From positions 62,001-126,000 of the forward strand of contig JBJLGL010000013.1 in the NCBI GenBank assembly GCA_045564915.1: a stretch of DNA of 64,000 bases. Direction: 5' to 3'. Shown piece after piece: positions 45,412-54,003 of this stretch; the first letter of the stretch is position 1, and every line of letters starts with the position of its first letter. The position numbers were made by a program, and so were the translations under genes. The notes beneath the pieces are model-generated. The model worked only from the letters and a program-made list of their open reading frames with translations. It searched no databases and was not told where the DNA came from. This DNA is from JAQWRV01 sp045564915 (GTDB lineage Bacteria > Pseudomonadota > Alphaproteobacteria > Rhodospirillales > Rhodospirillaceae).

Positions 45412-45728
45412 GCACTCTTTGGGTCTTCGACTTCGACTACCCAAAGATCCGCATCATACTGCTTTTGTCGAGCGATATAGGCTTCGGCAACATCTTCCGA
45501 TACCGCATCTTTTCCTGTGCCCGAGAACCAGGCCGGATCGCCGTTTTCATCGCGGACCTGAGTGTAAACGCTACAGCCATTGCACAAACGATTTACTTTA
45601 ATAAGAACCGCTCCAGCATCTGCATCCCCTCGCCTCACAAGAGTTGCAGAAAAGCCATCCGCCTCAGTACGGCGCAGGTAAGACTGTACCCAAATCTTGG
45701 TCTTAAGCCTTTGCTCCAAAACATCCAT
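45378..45728 (-). CDS. DUF1491 family protein
   Basis: A 116-residue protein of a small family nearly confined to Alphaproteobacteria, recognised by KIWVQSYLRRTEADGF, VRRGDADAGAVLIKVNRL and a C-terminal DADLWVVEVED segment. Its function is unknown; it has no signal peptide or membrane helix. The last 34 bases overlap modA on the opposite strand, so the two 3' ends may interfere in expression. Confidence 0.86.
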   Translation of the reverse strand: MDVLEQRLKTKIWVQSYLRRTEADGFSATLVRRGDADAGAVLIKVNRLCNGCSVYTQVRDENGDPAWFSGTGKDAVSEDVAEAYIARQKQYDADLWVVEVEDPKSAYWLDGKILES

Positions 45729-45860
45729 CCCCGACTTTGATACATTTGACCCTTTGATAAGCTAATGAGTTCGTGTAGGTCTATAGCTCTAGAGTTATTA
45801 TTTTTAAACCTTTCCGTAAGTCCAATAGCGAAAGGAATTAGACAAATACTATGAGAGATT

Positions 45861-46583
45861 GTGACGAAAACAGAACAAATAATTGAGACCTTTAAAGCAG
45901 AAGGCCTTACAAAAATCTATCAAACTGGAGAGCTTCGCGTTGAAGCGCTACGTGGTGTGGATTTAGTCCTGTATGAAGGCGAGATGGTTGTCCTGTTAGG
46001 CCCGTCAGGAAGTGGAAAATCAACACTACTCAACATTCTTGGTGGCCTCGATCAACCTACATCTGGTTGTCTATTTTTTGAAGGCCTTGAATTAACTGCC
46101 TGTAGCGAAGATGAGTTGACATCATATAGGCGAAAGAATGTCGGTTTCGTATTCCAGTTTTACAACCTTATACCCAGTCTTACTGCCCGAGAGAACGTCA
46201 GCTTAGTTACGGAAATAGCTGATAACCCTATCGAGCCTGTAGAGGCTCTGGAAATGGTTGGCCTTGAACACCGTATTGACCATTTTCCGTCACAACTATC
46301 CGGTGGCGAGCAGCAACGGGTTGCCATAGCGCGCGCAATCGCTAAGCGCCCACATGTTTTGTTGTGTGACGAACCAACAGGAGCGCTGGACAGCGAAACA
46401 GGGATTGTTGTTTTACAAGCACTTGAACGTGCTAATCGCGAACTCGGCACGACAACGGCTTTGATTACCCATAATGCCGGTATCAAAGATATGGCTGAGC
46501 GCGTGTTCCGCTTTGCCAACGGCCAGATTATTAGCATCGATAAGAATGTAGAGAAAAAGATACCAGCAGACTTATCATGGTGA
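45861..46583 (+). CDS. ABC transporter ATPase, MacB/LolD type
   Basis: A 240-residue ATPase: Walker A GPSGSGKST (47-55), Q-loop in VGFVFQFYNLIPSLTARENV, signature LSGGEQQRVAIARAIA, Walker B HVLLCDEPTGALD. The wording places it with the MacB/LolD/FtsE group that drives mechanotransmission-type permeases. The start is GTG. Its stop overlaps the permease start (ATGGTGA). It forms a three-gene set with the permease and a periplasmic adaptor. Confidence 0.92.
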   Translation: MTKTEQIIETFKAEGLTKIYQTGELRVEALRGVDLVLYEGEMVVLLGPSGSGKSTLLNILGGLDQPTSGCLFFEGLELTACSEDELTSYRRKNVGFVFQFYNLIPSLTARENVSLVTEIADNPIEPVEALEMVGLEHRIDHFPSQLSGGEQQRVAIARAIAKRPHVLLCDEPTGALDSETGIVVLQALERANRELGTTTALITHNAGIKDMAERVFRFANGQIISIDKNVEKKIPADLSW

Positions 46584-48952
46584 GTCACTTTAGTTCTTTA
46601 GATCGAAAACTATTGCGGGACCTCAGCCGAATTAAAGGGCAAGGACTAGCTATTTCTGCTGTCATAGCCTGCGGCGTTACCTTGCTGATTGCTACCTATG
46701 ACACGGTCGCAACCTTAGAAAATAGCATGGATGCATTTTACGATCGCACTCGCTTTGCCGATGTGTTTGCTGTCCTGAAACGAGGGCCCGACGAGCTCCT
46801 GTATGATATTCAACGTATCCCAGGTGTTTCTAGAGCTGAAACTCGTATAACAGCCGCTGTTAATTTGGATATTCCCTATATGAATGAACCAGCAACTGGA
46901 CAGCTCATCTCCTTGCCGGAGCGCGGTACTAACTTATTAAATGCCGTGGAACTAACAACAGGAAGATATCCATCGAATCAGCGTCCAAATGAAGTTGCAG
47001 TTACCGATAACTTCGCGAAAGCTCATAGCCTCACACTAGGCAATACCTTCCAGGCTATTGTGAATGGCAATAAGCGTAAACTGGAGATTGTTGGCCTAGC
47101 AATGACCCCTGAATACATCTATGCACTGGGTCCTGGATCCCTAATGCCGGATGATAGGCGGTTCGGTGTCATATGGATGGGACGTAAGGCCCTTGCCGCG
47201 GCCTTTGACCTGGATGGTGCATTTAACGACGTAACTTTGTCGCTCCAGCGTGGGGCGAATCAGGAAGAAGTAATCCGTCGCCTCGACGTTATACTTAAGC
47301 CCTTTGGTGGTATAGGTTCCTACGCACGGGAAGATCAGAAATCACATTTCTTTCTTACAAATGAATTAGCTCAATTGCGTTCCAGTGGAGCTATTTTTCC
47401 CCCAGTGTTTCTCCTTGTAGCGGCATTTCTCCTTAACGTTGTAGTTTCGCGCATTGTGGCTACAGAAAGGGAACAAATTGGACTACTAAAAGCTTTTGGT
47501 TACTCAAATTTGGAGGTGGGAGCAGTTTATCTAAAGCTGGTCCTAATCCTTGTGACTGCAGGCCTTCTTCTTGGTATGCTCGGAGGTTACTGGATGGGTA
47601 ACGTCCTAGTTAATATGTACCAGACCTATTACAAGTTCCCACTACTGCCATCTAGTGTTGATCCAACAGTATTAATAACAGCGGCTTTGGTTAGCCTCGG
47701 AGCCGGTCTAGCCGGTGGCCTTGGTGCCGCAAGGCAAGCAGTTAAACTGCCACCTGCTGTCGCAATGGCACCACCGATTCCAACATCTTACCGAAATAGT
47801 GGCCTCACAAAACTTTTTACTAGCATCAAGATCAGTCAACCAACACGCATGATATTTCGTCATTTTACACGCTTTCCAATCCGCTCAGGTCTCACGATTA
47901 TGGGTATTTCCTTCTCAGTGGCTCTTATGATTACTTCACTATTCTTTCTAGATTCAGTTGAGAAAGTTATTCAGGTGTATTTCTTCCAGGCTGAACGTCA
48001 GACTTTAACTATATCATTTGTCGAACCTCGGCCTGGAAGTGTAGAGCAGGAGATCCAAAATCTTCCCGGTGTAATCACCACCCAGCCCGTACGCACTGTA
48101 GCAGCGCGCCTAAGAAATGGTCATTTGAGTGACCGAAAGTCTATTCTAGGCATCGTGTCTGGTGCAGACCTAAATCGAATGCTCGATAATGAAGAGAAAG
48201 TCATTGAACCACCACCAGGAGGCATAGCACTCTCCAAACATATCGCAGAGGATTTAAACCTCAATATTGGCGATTTAATTACAGTCGAGGTATTGCAAGA
48301 ACGTCAGCCTGTCGTTCAAGTGCCAGTAGTTCGTTTGGTTGAAGAATACTTAGGGTTTCAAGCCTATATGCATCTTGATGCTCTGAATAGGCTAATGAAA
48401 GAAGGCCCTACGGTGTCGTACATTCATGTGCTTGTAGATAGCCAGCATGCAGACGAGTTATATGCAAGCCTCAAAGATCTGCCAGCCGTCGCTGGTATTG
48501 CTCAACAGACCGCTACGCTCAATAGTTTTCGTGAGACCCTCGACAACACTATGAATATCATGATCGGTTTTTATGTAGCTTTGGCAACCCTAATAGGATT
48601 CGGTGTAGCTTATAATGCTGCCCGCATAGCTTTATCGGAACGTTCAAGAGCGCTTGCTAGTCTGCAGGTTCTAGGCTTTACTCGTTTTGAAGTAACATAC
48701 ATACTTCTCGGCGAATTAGGTATTCTTACACTGCTCTCTCTGCCGGTTGGATGCATGCTCGGCTACCTCATGGCGATTGGAATGTCGCCAATGCTTAAAA
48801 CCGATCTATATAATTTTCCCTTTGTGATCAATACCTCTACATATGGCTGGTCAATTATTGTTGTCAGCGCTTCCGCAATTGTATGTGGCTTCATGACGCG
48901 GCAAAGGATCTATAATCTAGATCTTCTTACGGCATTAAAGACTAGAGAGTAG
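46577..48952 (+). CDS. FtsX-domain ABC transporter permease
   Basis: A 791-residue permease with two FtsX domains. Membrane spans lie at about 20-40, 275-295, 318-342, 360-382, 435-457, 658-680, 705-735 and 755-778, with large periplasmic regions between. This duplicated layout differs from the single-FtsX MacB and resembles the longer permeases of adaptor-linked systems. Together with the ATPase and the adaptor it should form an export or lipid/peptide extrusion system rather than an importer. The cargo is unknown. Confidence 0.88.
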   Translation: MVSHFSSLDRKLLRDLSRIKGQGLAISAVIACGVTLLIATYDTVATLENSMDAFYDRTRFADVFAVLKRGPDELLYDIQRIPGVSRAETRITAAVNLDIPYMNEPATGQLISLPERGTNLLNAVELTTGRYPSNQRPNEVAVTDNFAKAHSLTLGNTFQAIVNGNKRKLEIVGLAMTPEYIYALGPGSLMPDDRRFGVIWMGRKALAAAFDLDGAFNDVTLSLQRGANQEEVIRRLDVILKPFGGIGSYAREDQKSHFFLTNELAQLRSSGAIFPPVFLLVAAFLLNVVVSRIVATEREQIGLLKAFGYSNLEVGAVYLKLVLILVTAGLLLGMLGGYWMGNVLVNMYQTYYKFPLLPSSVDPTVLITAALVSLGAGLAGGLGAARQAVKLPPAVAMAPPIPTSYRNSGLTKLFTSIKISQPTRMIFRHFTRFPIRSGLTIMGISFSVALMITSLFFLDSVEKVIQVYFFQAERQTLTISFVEPRPGSVEQEIQNLPGVITTQPVRTVAARLRNGHLSDRKSILGIVSGADLNRMLDNEEKVIEPPPGGIALSKHIAEDLNLNIGDLITVEVLQERQPVVQVPVVRLVEEYLGFQAYMHLDALNRLMKEGPTVSYIHVLVDSQHADELYASLKDLPAVAGIAQQTATLNSFRETLDNTMNIMIGFYVALATLIGFGVAYNAARIALSERSRALASLQVLGFTRFEVTYILLGELGILTLLSLPVGCMLGYLMAIGMSPMLKTDLYNFPFVINTSTYGWSIIVVSASAIVCGFMTRQRIYNLDLLTALKTRE

Positions 48953-48964
48953 TTGGAATCTGGC

Positions 48965-50179
48965 ATGAGATTATTTTCACGACGCACTATCGTTATTACT
49001 AGCATTGTTGTTGTTTTAATCGCGTTAATTACAATTATATTGCAAACACCTCCAGCAGGAGTTGACTTGGCTCCTGTGACTAAAGGTGATTTACTTGTAA
49101 CGATCGATGATGAAGGCCAAACAAGGCTCAAAGATGTATACGCTGTCTCTGCTCCTGTAGCCGGACGTGTCAGGCGAATCGATATTGAAGCTGGTGATAA
49201 AGTAATCGCAGGCGAAACCGTTCTAGCCCTTTTTGAACCCTCTAATCCAGCAATGCTTGACGTGCGTAGTCGTACTGAAGCAGAGGCTATAGTCAAAGCC
49301 GCGGAAGCTGCAGTCGGTCTAGCTCAAGCAGAGCAGTCGCGTGCCCAAGCCCAATTGGATTTCGCTAATGCTGAGCTACGCCGTGCTATACCACTTGCGG
49401 AACGTGGCACCATTTCCCAGGCCACACTTGATCAGAGACAGTTGTCTGTCCGCACGGCGCAAGCGCAATTGGCCGAAGGTGCCGCTGGTGCGAGAAAGGT
49501 AAGTGCCGATCTAGAAACCGCCCGCGCGACTTTAATTACGGCACAAGATGGTAAGAATGGACCCACTGAGTCTGACCTCATTCCTGTCAGAGCACCTATC
49601 AGCGGACGCGTACTCCGAGTATTGCAGGAAAGTGAGTCCGTCCTTCTGAGTGGTACTGTTCTTATGGAACTTGGTGATCCAAAAGAATTGGAAATCGAAG
49701 TAGATTTGCTTTCTACTGATGCCGTAAAAGTCAAACCAGGTAATCGGGTAATAATTGAGGATTGGGGCGGAGATTCTCCTTTAGAAGGTCGGGTACGCTT
49801 GGTTGAACCTTTCGGATTCACCAAGATTTCTGCGCTCGGTATTGAGGAACAACGCGTTAATGTGATTATTGACTTTGTCTCGAAGCAATCAGCCTGGAAC
49901 AGTCTTGGGCATGGTTACAGAGTAATAACTCGCGTAGTGGTTCAAGATAGGAATGATATTCTCAAGATACCGGTAGGGGCTTTATTCCGGTCTGGTAATA
50001 ATTGGGCAGTATTTGTTGAAGATCGTGGTATCGCATCACTGAGAGAGATTATACTCGGTCAGCGCAATTCGTTGGAGGCCGAGGTGATAGAGGGGCTCAC
50101 AGCCACAGACGCTGTAGTTTTGCATCCCTCAGATTCCATAGCAGATGGTGTGGCAATAAAGGTGCGTACAGAACCTTAG
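48965..50179 (+). CDS. periplasmic adaptor (HlyD/MacA-like membrane fusion protein)
   Basis: About 404 residues: an N-terminal membrane anchor (RRTIVITSIVVVLIALITI), a barrel-sandwich half (VYAVSAPVAGRVRRIDIEAGD), a Gln/Ala-rich coiled coil (about 95-190), the second half (LIPVRAPISGRVLRVLQESE) and a C-terminal beta domain. It belongs to the preceding ATPase and permease genes. ATG 48965 is chosen; an in-frame TTG at 48953 directly after the permease stop is an alternative. It would link the permease to an outer-membrane channel such as TolC. Confidence 0.88.
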   Translation: MRLFSRRTIVITSIVVVLIALITIILQTPPAGVDLAPVTKGDLLVTIDDEGQTRLKDVYAVSAPVAGRVRRIDIEAGDKVIAGETVLALFEPSNPAMLDVRSRTEAEAIVKAAEAAVGLAQAEQSRAQAQLDFANAELRRAIPLAERGTISQATLDQRQLSVRTAQAQLAEGAAGARKVSADLETARATLITAQDGKNGPTESDLIPVRAPISGRVLRVLQESESVLLSGTVLMELGDPKELEIEVDLLSTDAVKVKPGNRVIIEDWGGDSPLEGRVRLVEPFGFTKISALGIEEQRVNVIIDFVSKQSAWNSLGHGYRVITRVVVQDRNDILKIPVGALFRSGNNWAVFVEDRGIASLREIILGQRNSLEAEVIEGLTATDAVVLHPSDSIADGVAIKVRTEP

Positions 50180-50185
50180 TTTAAG

Positions 50186-50530
50186 TTACTTGCCAGCGAG
50201 CAACGGTATATCTCTTAATGCTGGAGGTTGAGGTATCGATACCAAGTAGGCATGAATGGCCGCCATGTCTATATCATTCAATACCTGTGGTGAGTAAGCT
50301 GGCATAACTCCATAGGGACTTCGCACAATATCAGCAAACTCTTCAAAGGGGAGCGTTTCTGGGGCGAGCCGCAACCCAGCAGCACCGCCCTGCCCAACAC
50401 CGCCGTGACATTGGTCACAGCCGAACTTAATGAATACGAACTCATTTGACTGCGCGTAAACCGGCATAGACAAGAGAAATAGAATTAGCACGGTCATTGG
50501 GCTATGAATATTTATTAACTTATCCATCAC
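50186..50530 (-). CDS. small class I c-type cytochrome
   Basis: A 114-residue exported monohaem cytochrome: signal peptide (LILFLLSMPVYAQ), haem-binding CDQCH (38-42), and a probable sixth ligand Met76 in SPYGVMPAYS. It is a soluble or loosely attached periplasmic electron carrier. Its start overlaps the stop of the ThDP-enzyme gene at 50527 (ATGA), so the two are translationally coupled. The likely inference is that it accepts electrons from the reaction catalysed by that enzyme or moves with the same complex. Confidence 0.9.
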   Translation of the reverse strand: MMDKLINIHSPMTVLILFLLSMPVYAQSNEFVFIKFGCDQCHGGVGQGGAAGLRLAPETLPFEEFADIVRSPYGVMPAYSPQVLNDIDMAAIHAYLVSIPQPPALRDIPLLAGK

Positions 50531-52470
50531 CTTGGTTGCGCCACAACATCAATTAACGCTGGCTCACCCTGCGCGATTACTTCCATAGCCTTTGATAATG
50601 CTGGACGAAGATCATTCGGATTATCAATAGGTCCACTAGCCCACATCCCGAAACTCTTTGCCATGGCTGCAAAATCTACTGGTGGGTCATCAAATACATT
50701 GCCAATACGTGCGGTCCCTGTAAGACCGCGCTGTCTCCGAGCAGCCACGCGCTGCACATGCATAATTTCCTGATGATAAGCGCGGTTATTATGCATCACA
50801 GTTAAAAGCGGTACTTGCAAATGCGCGGCAGTCCAAAGTGCTCCCGGTGCATAGAGCATATCACCATCACTTTGCAGATTAATAGCAATACGACCTTGTT
50901 CTTGATGGGCCAAGGCAGCGCCCACTGCTGCCGGAATACCATAACCCAATCCCCCAGCGCCGGATGTTCCGATATATTGATGGGTTTTGTCGATCGCCCA
51001 CAGCCGCCTTGGCCAATTGCTCCAGAATCCTACACCGGATACCAAGCCCCAGTCTTTATTCTTTATCTTATCCCATACCTCCATGCAGATTCTGGCTGTA
51101 GAAATTGGACTAGCATTCCAACCATACCGCGCAGCGTCTAGATCGCGTTCGCGACTAGTCTCGTAAGCTTTACGATGGGTCTCTTCTTTCCGAGCAATGT
51201 AAGAACGCTGCGAACGAGAAAGCGATTCGAGTACTGCTTCAATTAATGCAGGAAGCGTCGCCTCAACATCACCAGTTATGGGAAGGTCAGTCTCATAGTA
51301 TCTTCCGAAATCCTGGTAATTTGACTTTGTAAATATGCTATTAATCCCCAGAGTAACAGTCTTAACATTTTGGTTAATGCGAGTTTGACTTTCTCGATGC
51401 GGTAGATCGAGAATCCGATTTACGCTACCCCAGACATCGCCTAATTCAAGCCCCACAATCAGATCTGCATTGCCAACCGCAGCCCCCGCTCTCGCGCTGT
51501 GATTAAGATAATGTGTAGTGGGGAAATTCATCCGGCCCCCCTTATCTACTACTGGAGCCTGCAATATTTCTGCAAGTCTAATGAGATTAGATAAACCTTC
51601 TTGAGTGTGGATAGCCCGATCGGCTATGAGTACGGGTGTTCCAGCTGACGTGAGTAATTTTGCAGCAGCTTCAACACCGCCTGCTTCCCCCTGTGGCGGA
51701 AGGATATTTGGAACCTTTGGCAGAGAAGGTAGTTGTTCTCCACTAGTACTCCTTTCTTGTAGCTCTGCATCAAGAACCAAGGCAACCGGTCCCATCGGCG
51801 GAGTCATAGCAATTCTATATGCCCGTGCGAAGGATTCCGAAAAGTGGCTCAAAGATGCTGGTGTGTCATCCCATTTTATGAAATCGCGGATAGGTCTTGC
51901 TGGATCCTGAGCTGAATGCAGCCACTCTACTGGTGTGCGTCGGGTTTCGGCATCTTTATGGTCTCCAGCAATAATGATCAGCGGTACCTTGTCGACCCAA
52001 GCATTATATACTGCCATGGCAGCATGCTGAATACCAACGGTGCCATGACACGCCATTGCAAGTGGCTTACCGGAAACTTTGAAATATCCATGCGCTAGCG
52101 CTACAGCTTGTTCTTCATGTAGGCAGGTCAGAATTTTGGGTTTCTGATTCATTGCATAGTTGAGAACGGACTCATGCAAACCTCGGAAGCTAGAAGCTGC
52201 ATTAATAGCAAGGTAATCAATATCCAGAGCCTGAATAACATCGACCATAAAATCCGATGCTGGCTGGCTTACGAAATATCGCTCTAATAGTTCTTCAGGA
52301 TAGTCATCTAGAGGATCAAATTCGCGAGCTAGTTGCTCTTCATTAGGCGGCGATTGGTGGAGCTCCTTGGGAGAGGCAGCAACTCCAGAGGTGCTTACCG
52401 CCCCAGCTGCTGAAGCACTCTTCAGAAAGACCCTTCTCCCAACCGCAGGCTGTTCTGTATCCTTAACCAT
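50527..52470 (-). CDS. Tat-exported thiamine-diphosphate-dependent enzyme
   Basis: About 647 residues from ATG 52470 (GGGAG about 7 bases upstream). The N-terminus is a twin-arginine signal (GRRVFLKSASAAGAV). The rest has the three-domain acetolactate-synthase/benzoylformate-decarboxylase plan: PYR domain with the catalytic Glu in CLHEEQAVALAHGY (about residue 119), a central domain, and a PP domain with the ThDP motif SDGDML ending in MHNN. An in-frame start at 52539 is possible but would bury the Tat signal. ThDP enzymes are normally cytoplasmic; with a coupled cytochrome c gene, a periplasmic oxidative decarboxylation is the simplest hypothesis. Substrate unknown. Confidence 0.86.
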   Translation of the reverse strand: MVKDTEQPAVGRRVFLKSASAAGAVSTSGVAASPKELHQSPPNEEQLAREFDPLDDYPEELLERYFVSQPASDFMVDVIQALDIDYLAINAASSFRGLHESVLNYAMNQKPKILTCLHEEQAVALAHGYFKVSGKPLAMACHGTVGIQHAAMAVYNAWVDKVPLIIIAGDHKDAETRRTPVEWLHSAQDPARPIRDFIKWDDTPASLSHFSESFARAYRIAMTPPMGPVALVLDAELQERSTSGEQLPSLPKVPNILPPQGEAGGVEAAAKLLTSAGTPVLIADRAIHTQEGLSNLIRLAEILQAPVVDKGGRMNFPTTHYLNHSARAGAAVGNADLIVGLELGDVWGSVNRILDLPHRESQTRINQNVKTVTLGINSIFTKSNYQDFGRYYETDLPITGDVEATLPALIEAVLESLSRSQRSYIARKEETHRKAYETSRERDLDAARYGWNASPISTARICMEVWDKIKNKDWGLVSGVGFWSNWPRRLWAIDKTHQYIGTSGAGGLGYGIPAAVGAALAHQEQGRIAINLQSDGDMLYAPGALWTAAHLQVPLLTVMHNNRAYHQEIMHVQRVAARRQRGLTGTARIGNVFDDPPVDFAAMAKSFGMWASGPIDNPNDLRPALSKAMEVIAQGEPALIDVVAQPR

Positions 52471-52628
52471 CGTGAGCTCCCACTTCCTCGATACTACATT
52501 AGTTGGCTTTGCAATACCAAGGTCAACCAATGCTATCACATTTGTGCATTGGATTCTTTCAGCAATAGCACTAAAACAGACGCATATTTAGGCTGAGAAT
52601 CAAGTGATTATTATATTGGAGAGGATTA

Positions 52629-53414
52629 ATGAGAAGTGGTTATGTGAATTGTGATATGGGTCAACTGCACTATTGGACAGCAGGTAAAGGCCCCAATCTG
52701 GTGCTACTGCACCAATCCACTCAATCTTCGGAAGAATATCTAGGTCTAATTCCCTACCTTGAAGAGAATTATACCATGTGGGCTATCGAATGGCTTGGCC
52801 ACGGCAACTCCTGTGACCCAGCTCACGAACCTGAGATGGACGATTATACCCGTACGGTTAGCCAAGCTCTAGATGCCTTAGACATAAAAAAGGCTGCATT
52901 TCTCGGTCACCACGGCGGTGGTTCTATTTGTATTGATATTGCAGCTTCCCAGCCAGATCGGGCTACCCACGTTATTGCCTCTGGGACCGGTCAACGCTCT
53001 AAAGAAGAAACTGAGAAACTTCTCAAACACCGTAAAGAGGTACCTGAGCCAATTAACGAAAAAGGCGATTTTCTCAATAAAATGTGGTCCATTTACGCTA
53101 AACTTGGCGGACCAGAGACTTCCTTAGAAATCATGCATCGGGTATTTCTAGTTAACATGAAAGAGCGCTTGCGGCGGTATGATGCTCATGACCCTATCCT
53201 TAAATGGAATAAGGCGGAAGCCTGCTCTAAACTCCGCTGTCCAGTGCTACTCATGCAAGGTGACCTTGACAATTTTGTTACTGGGCAGGAAGACTTGCTA
53301 AAAACCCTCGATAGTGGCCAGCGTAAAGTTATAAAGGACGTAGGAGCGTTCTTATTTTATGAAAAGCCGGAAGAAATTTCAAAGGCAGTTCATGACTTTA
53401 TTAGTAATAGTTGA
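52629..53414 (+). CDS. alpha/beta-hydrolase-fold protein lacking the usual Ser and His
   Basis: A 261-residue protein with clear alpha/beta-hydrolase wording (NLVLLHQSTQSSEEY, then AIEWLGHGNS). The nucleophile elbow reads G93-H-H95-G-G97, so His takes the Ser position. The catalytic-His region reads DVGAFLFYEKPEE, with Ala240 where GH is normal. The acid position Asp214 (GDLDNF) is kept. Classical esterase chemistry looks impossible, so it may be a binding protein or a lyase-like enzyme. It diverges from the ThDP-enzyme gene. Confidence 0.85.
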   Translation: MRSGYVNCDMGQLHYWTAGKGPNLVLLHQSTQSSEEYLGLIPYLEENYTMWAIEWLGHGNSCDPAHEPEMDDYTRTVSQALDALDIKKAAFLGHHGGGSICIDIAASQPDRATHVIASGTGQRSKEETEKLLKHRKEVPEPINEKGDFLNKMWSIYAKLGGPETSLEIMHRVFLVNMKERLRRYDAHDPILKWNKAEACSKLRCPVLLMQGDLDNFVTGQEDLLKTLDSGQRKVIKDVGAFLFYEKPEEISKAVHDFISNS

Positions 53415-53473
53415 GTTACCAGTCAGCAATGTCTTCTTACCCACAATTCTAGAAATTGACTTTAGAAAATCTG

Positions 53474-53851
53474 TCATCCGATATGTATCGGTCTCAAGAA
53501 CTCGGCAAGATCGTTCCAGACTTCCTGTTTAACGATCAGGCTATCTTCGAAAACAAATCGGTCTATGTAACGCACATCTCTGATAGTAGAGCCGTCTAAA
53601 GCAATTCCATTGAGCCTACCCATACTATACACTATGACCGAGTCGCCATCCTGAATTTCGTCAAATTCTTCGAATGTCTTGGAAACCTGAGTATAACGTT
53701 CCTTAGACCATTCAATGAGTTCCTCAAGCGAGTTCATATTAATGCCACCAGGAAACGTCATTTCAAATTCAGGGGCCAGAAAAGTCTTTGCACGCTCGAG
53801 GTCACGCGCCTCGAGCAAATGTAAAAACTCTTTAGCCTTCTCGATACTCAT
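53474..53851 (-). CDS. SnoaL/NTF2-like small protein
   Basis: A 125-residue cone-shaped NTF2-fold candidate: an N-terminal helix (KAKEFLHLLEARDLERAKTF), then alternating strands with FEMTFPGG and RYIDRFVFEDSLIVKQEVW. Members act as isomerases, hydrolases or dehydratases, or simply bind small molecules; no diagnostic catalytic pair can be named here. It is leftward, 60 bases from the end of the alpha/beta-hydrolase gene, and probably belongs to the same metabolic cluster. Confidence 0.72.
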   Translation of the reverse strand: MSIEKAKEFLHLLEARDLERAKTFLAPEFEMTFPGGINMNSLEELIEWSKERYTQVSKTFEEFDEIQDGDSVIVYSMGRLNGIALDGSTIRDVRYIDRFVFEDSLIVKQEVWNDLAEFLRPIHIG

Positions 53852-54003
53852 TAGCCTAACGCCTTCATACTGACCTAAGTGAATTGTCTTAGCTTATACA
53901 TTGTAGCTTTATTGCGCTTGTTACAAATGACCCTGTAAAGCCACCCAGGAGAGCACGAGTGGATGGAAAATTATAGAACGTGAAAGCATAGTGTCTTCTA
54001 AAT

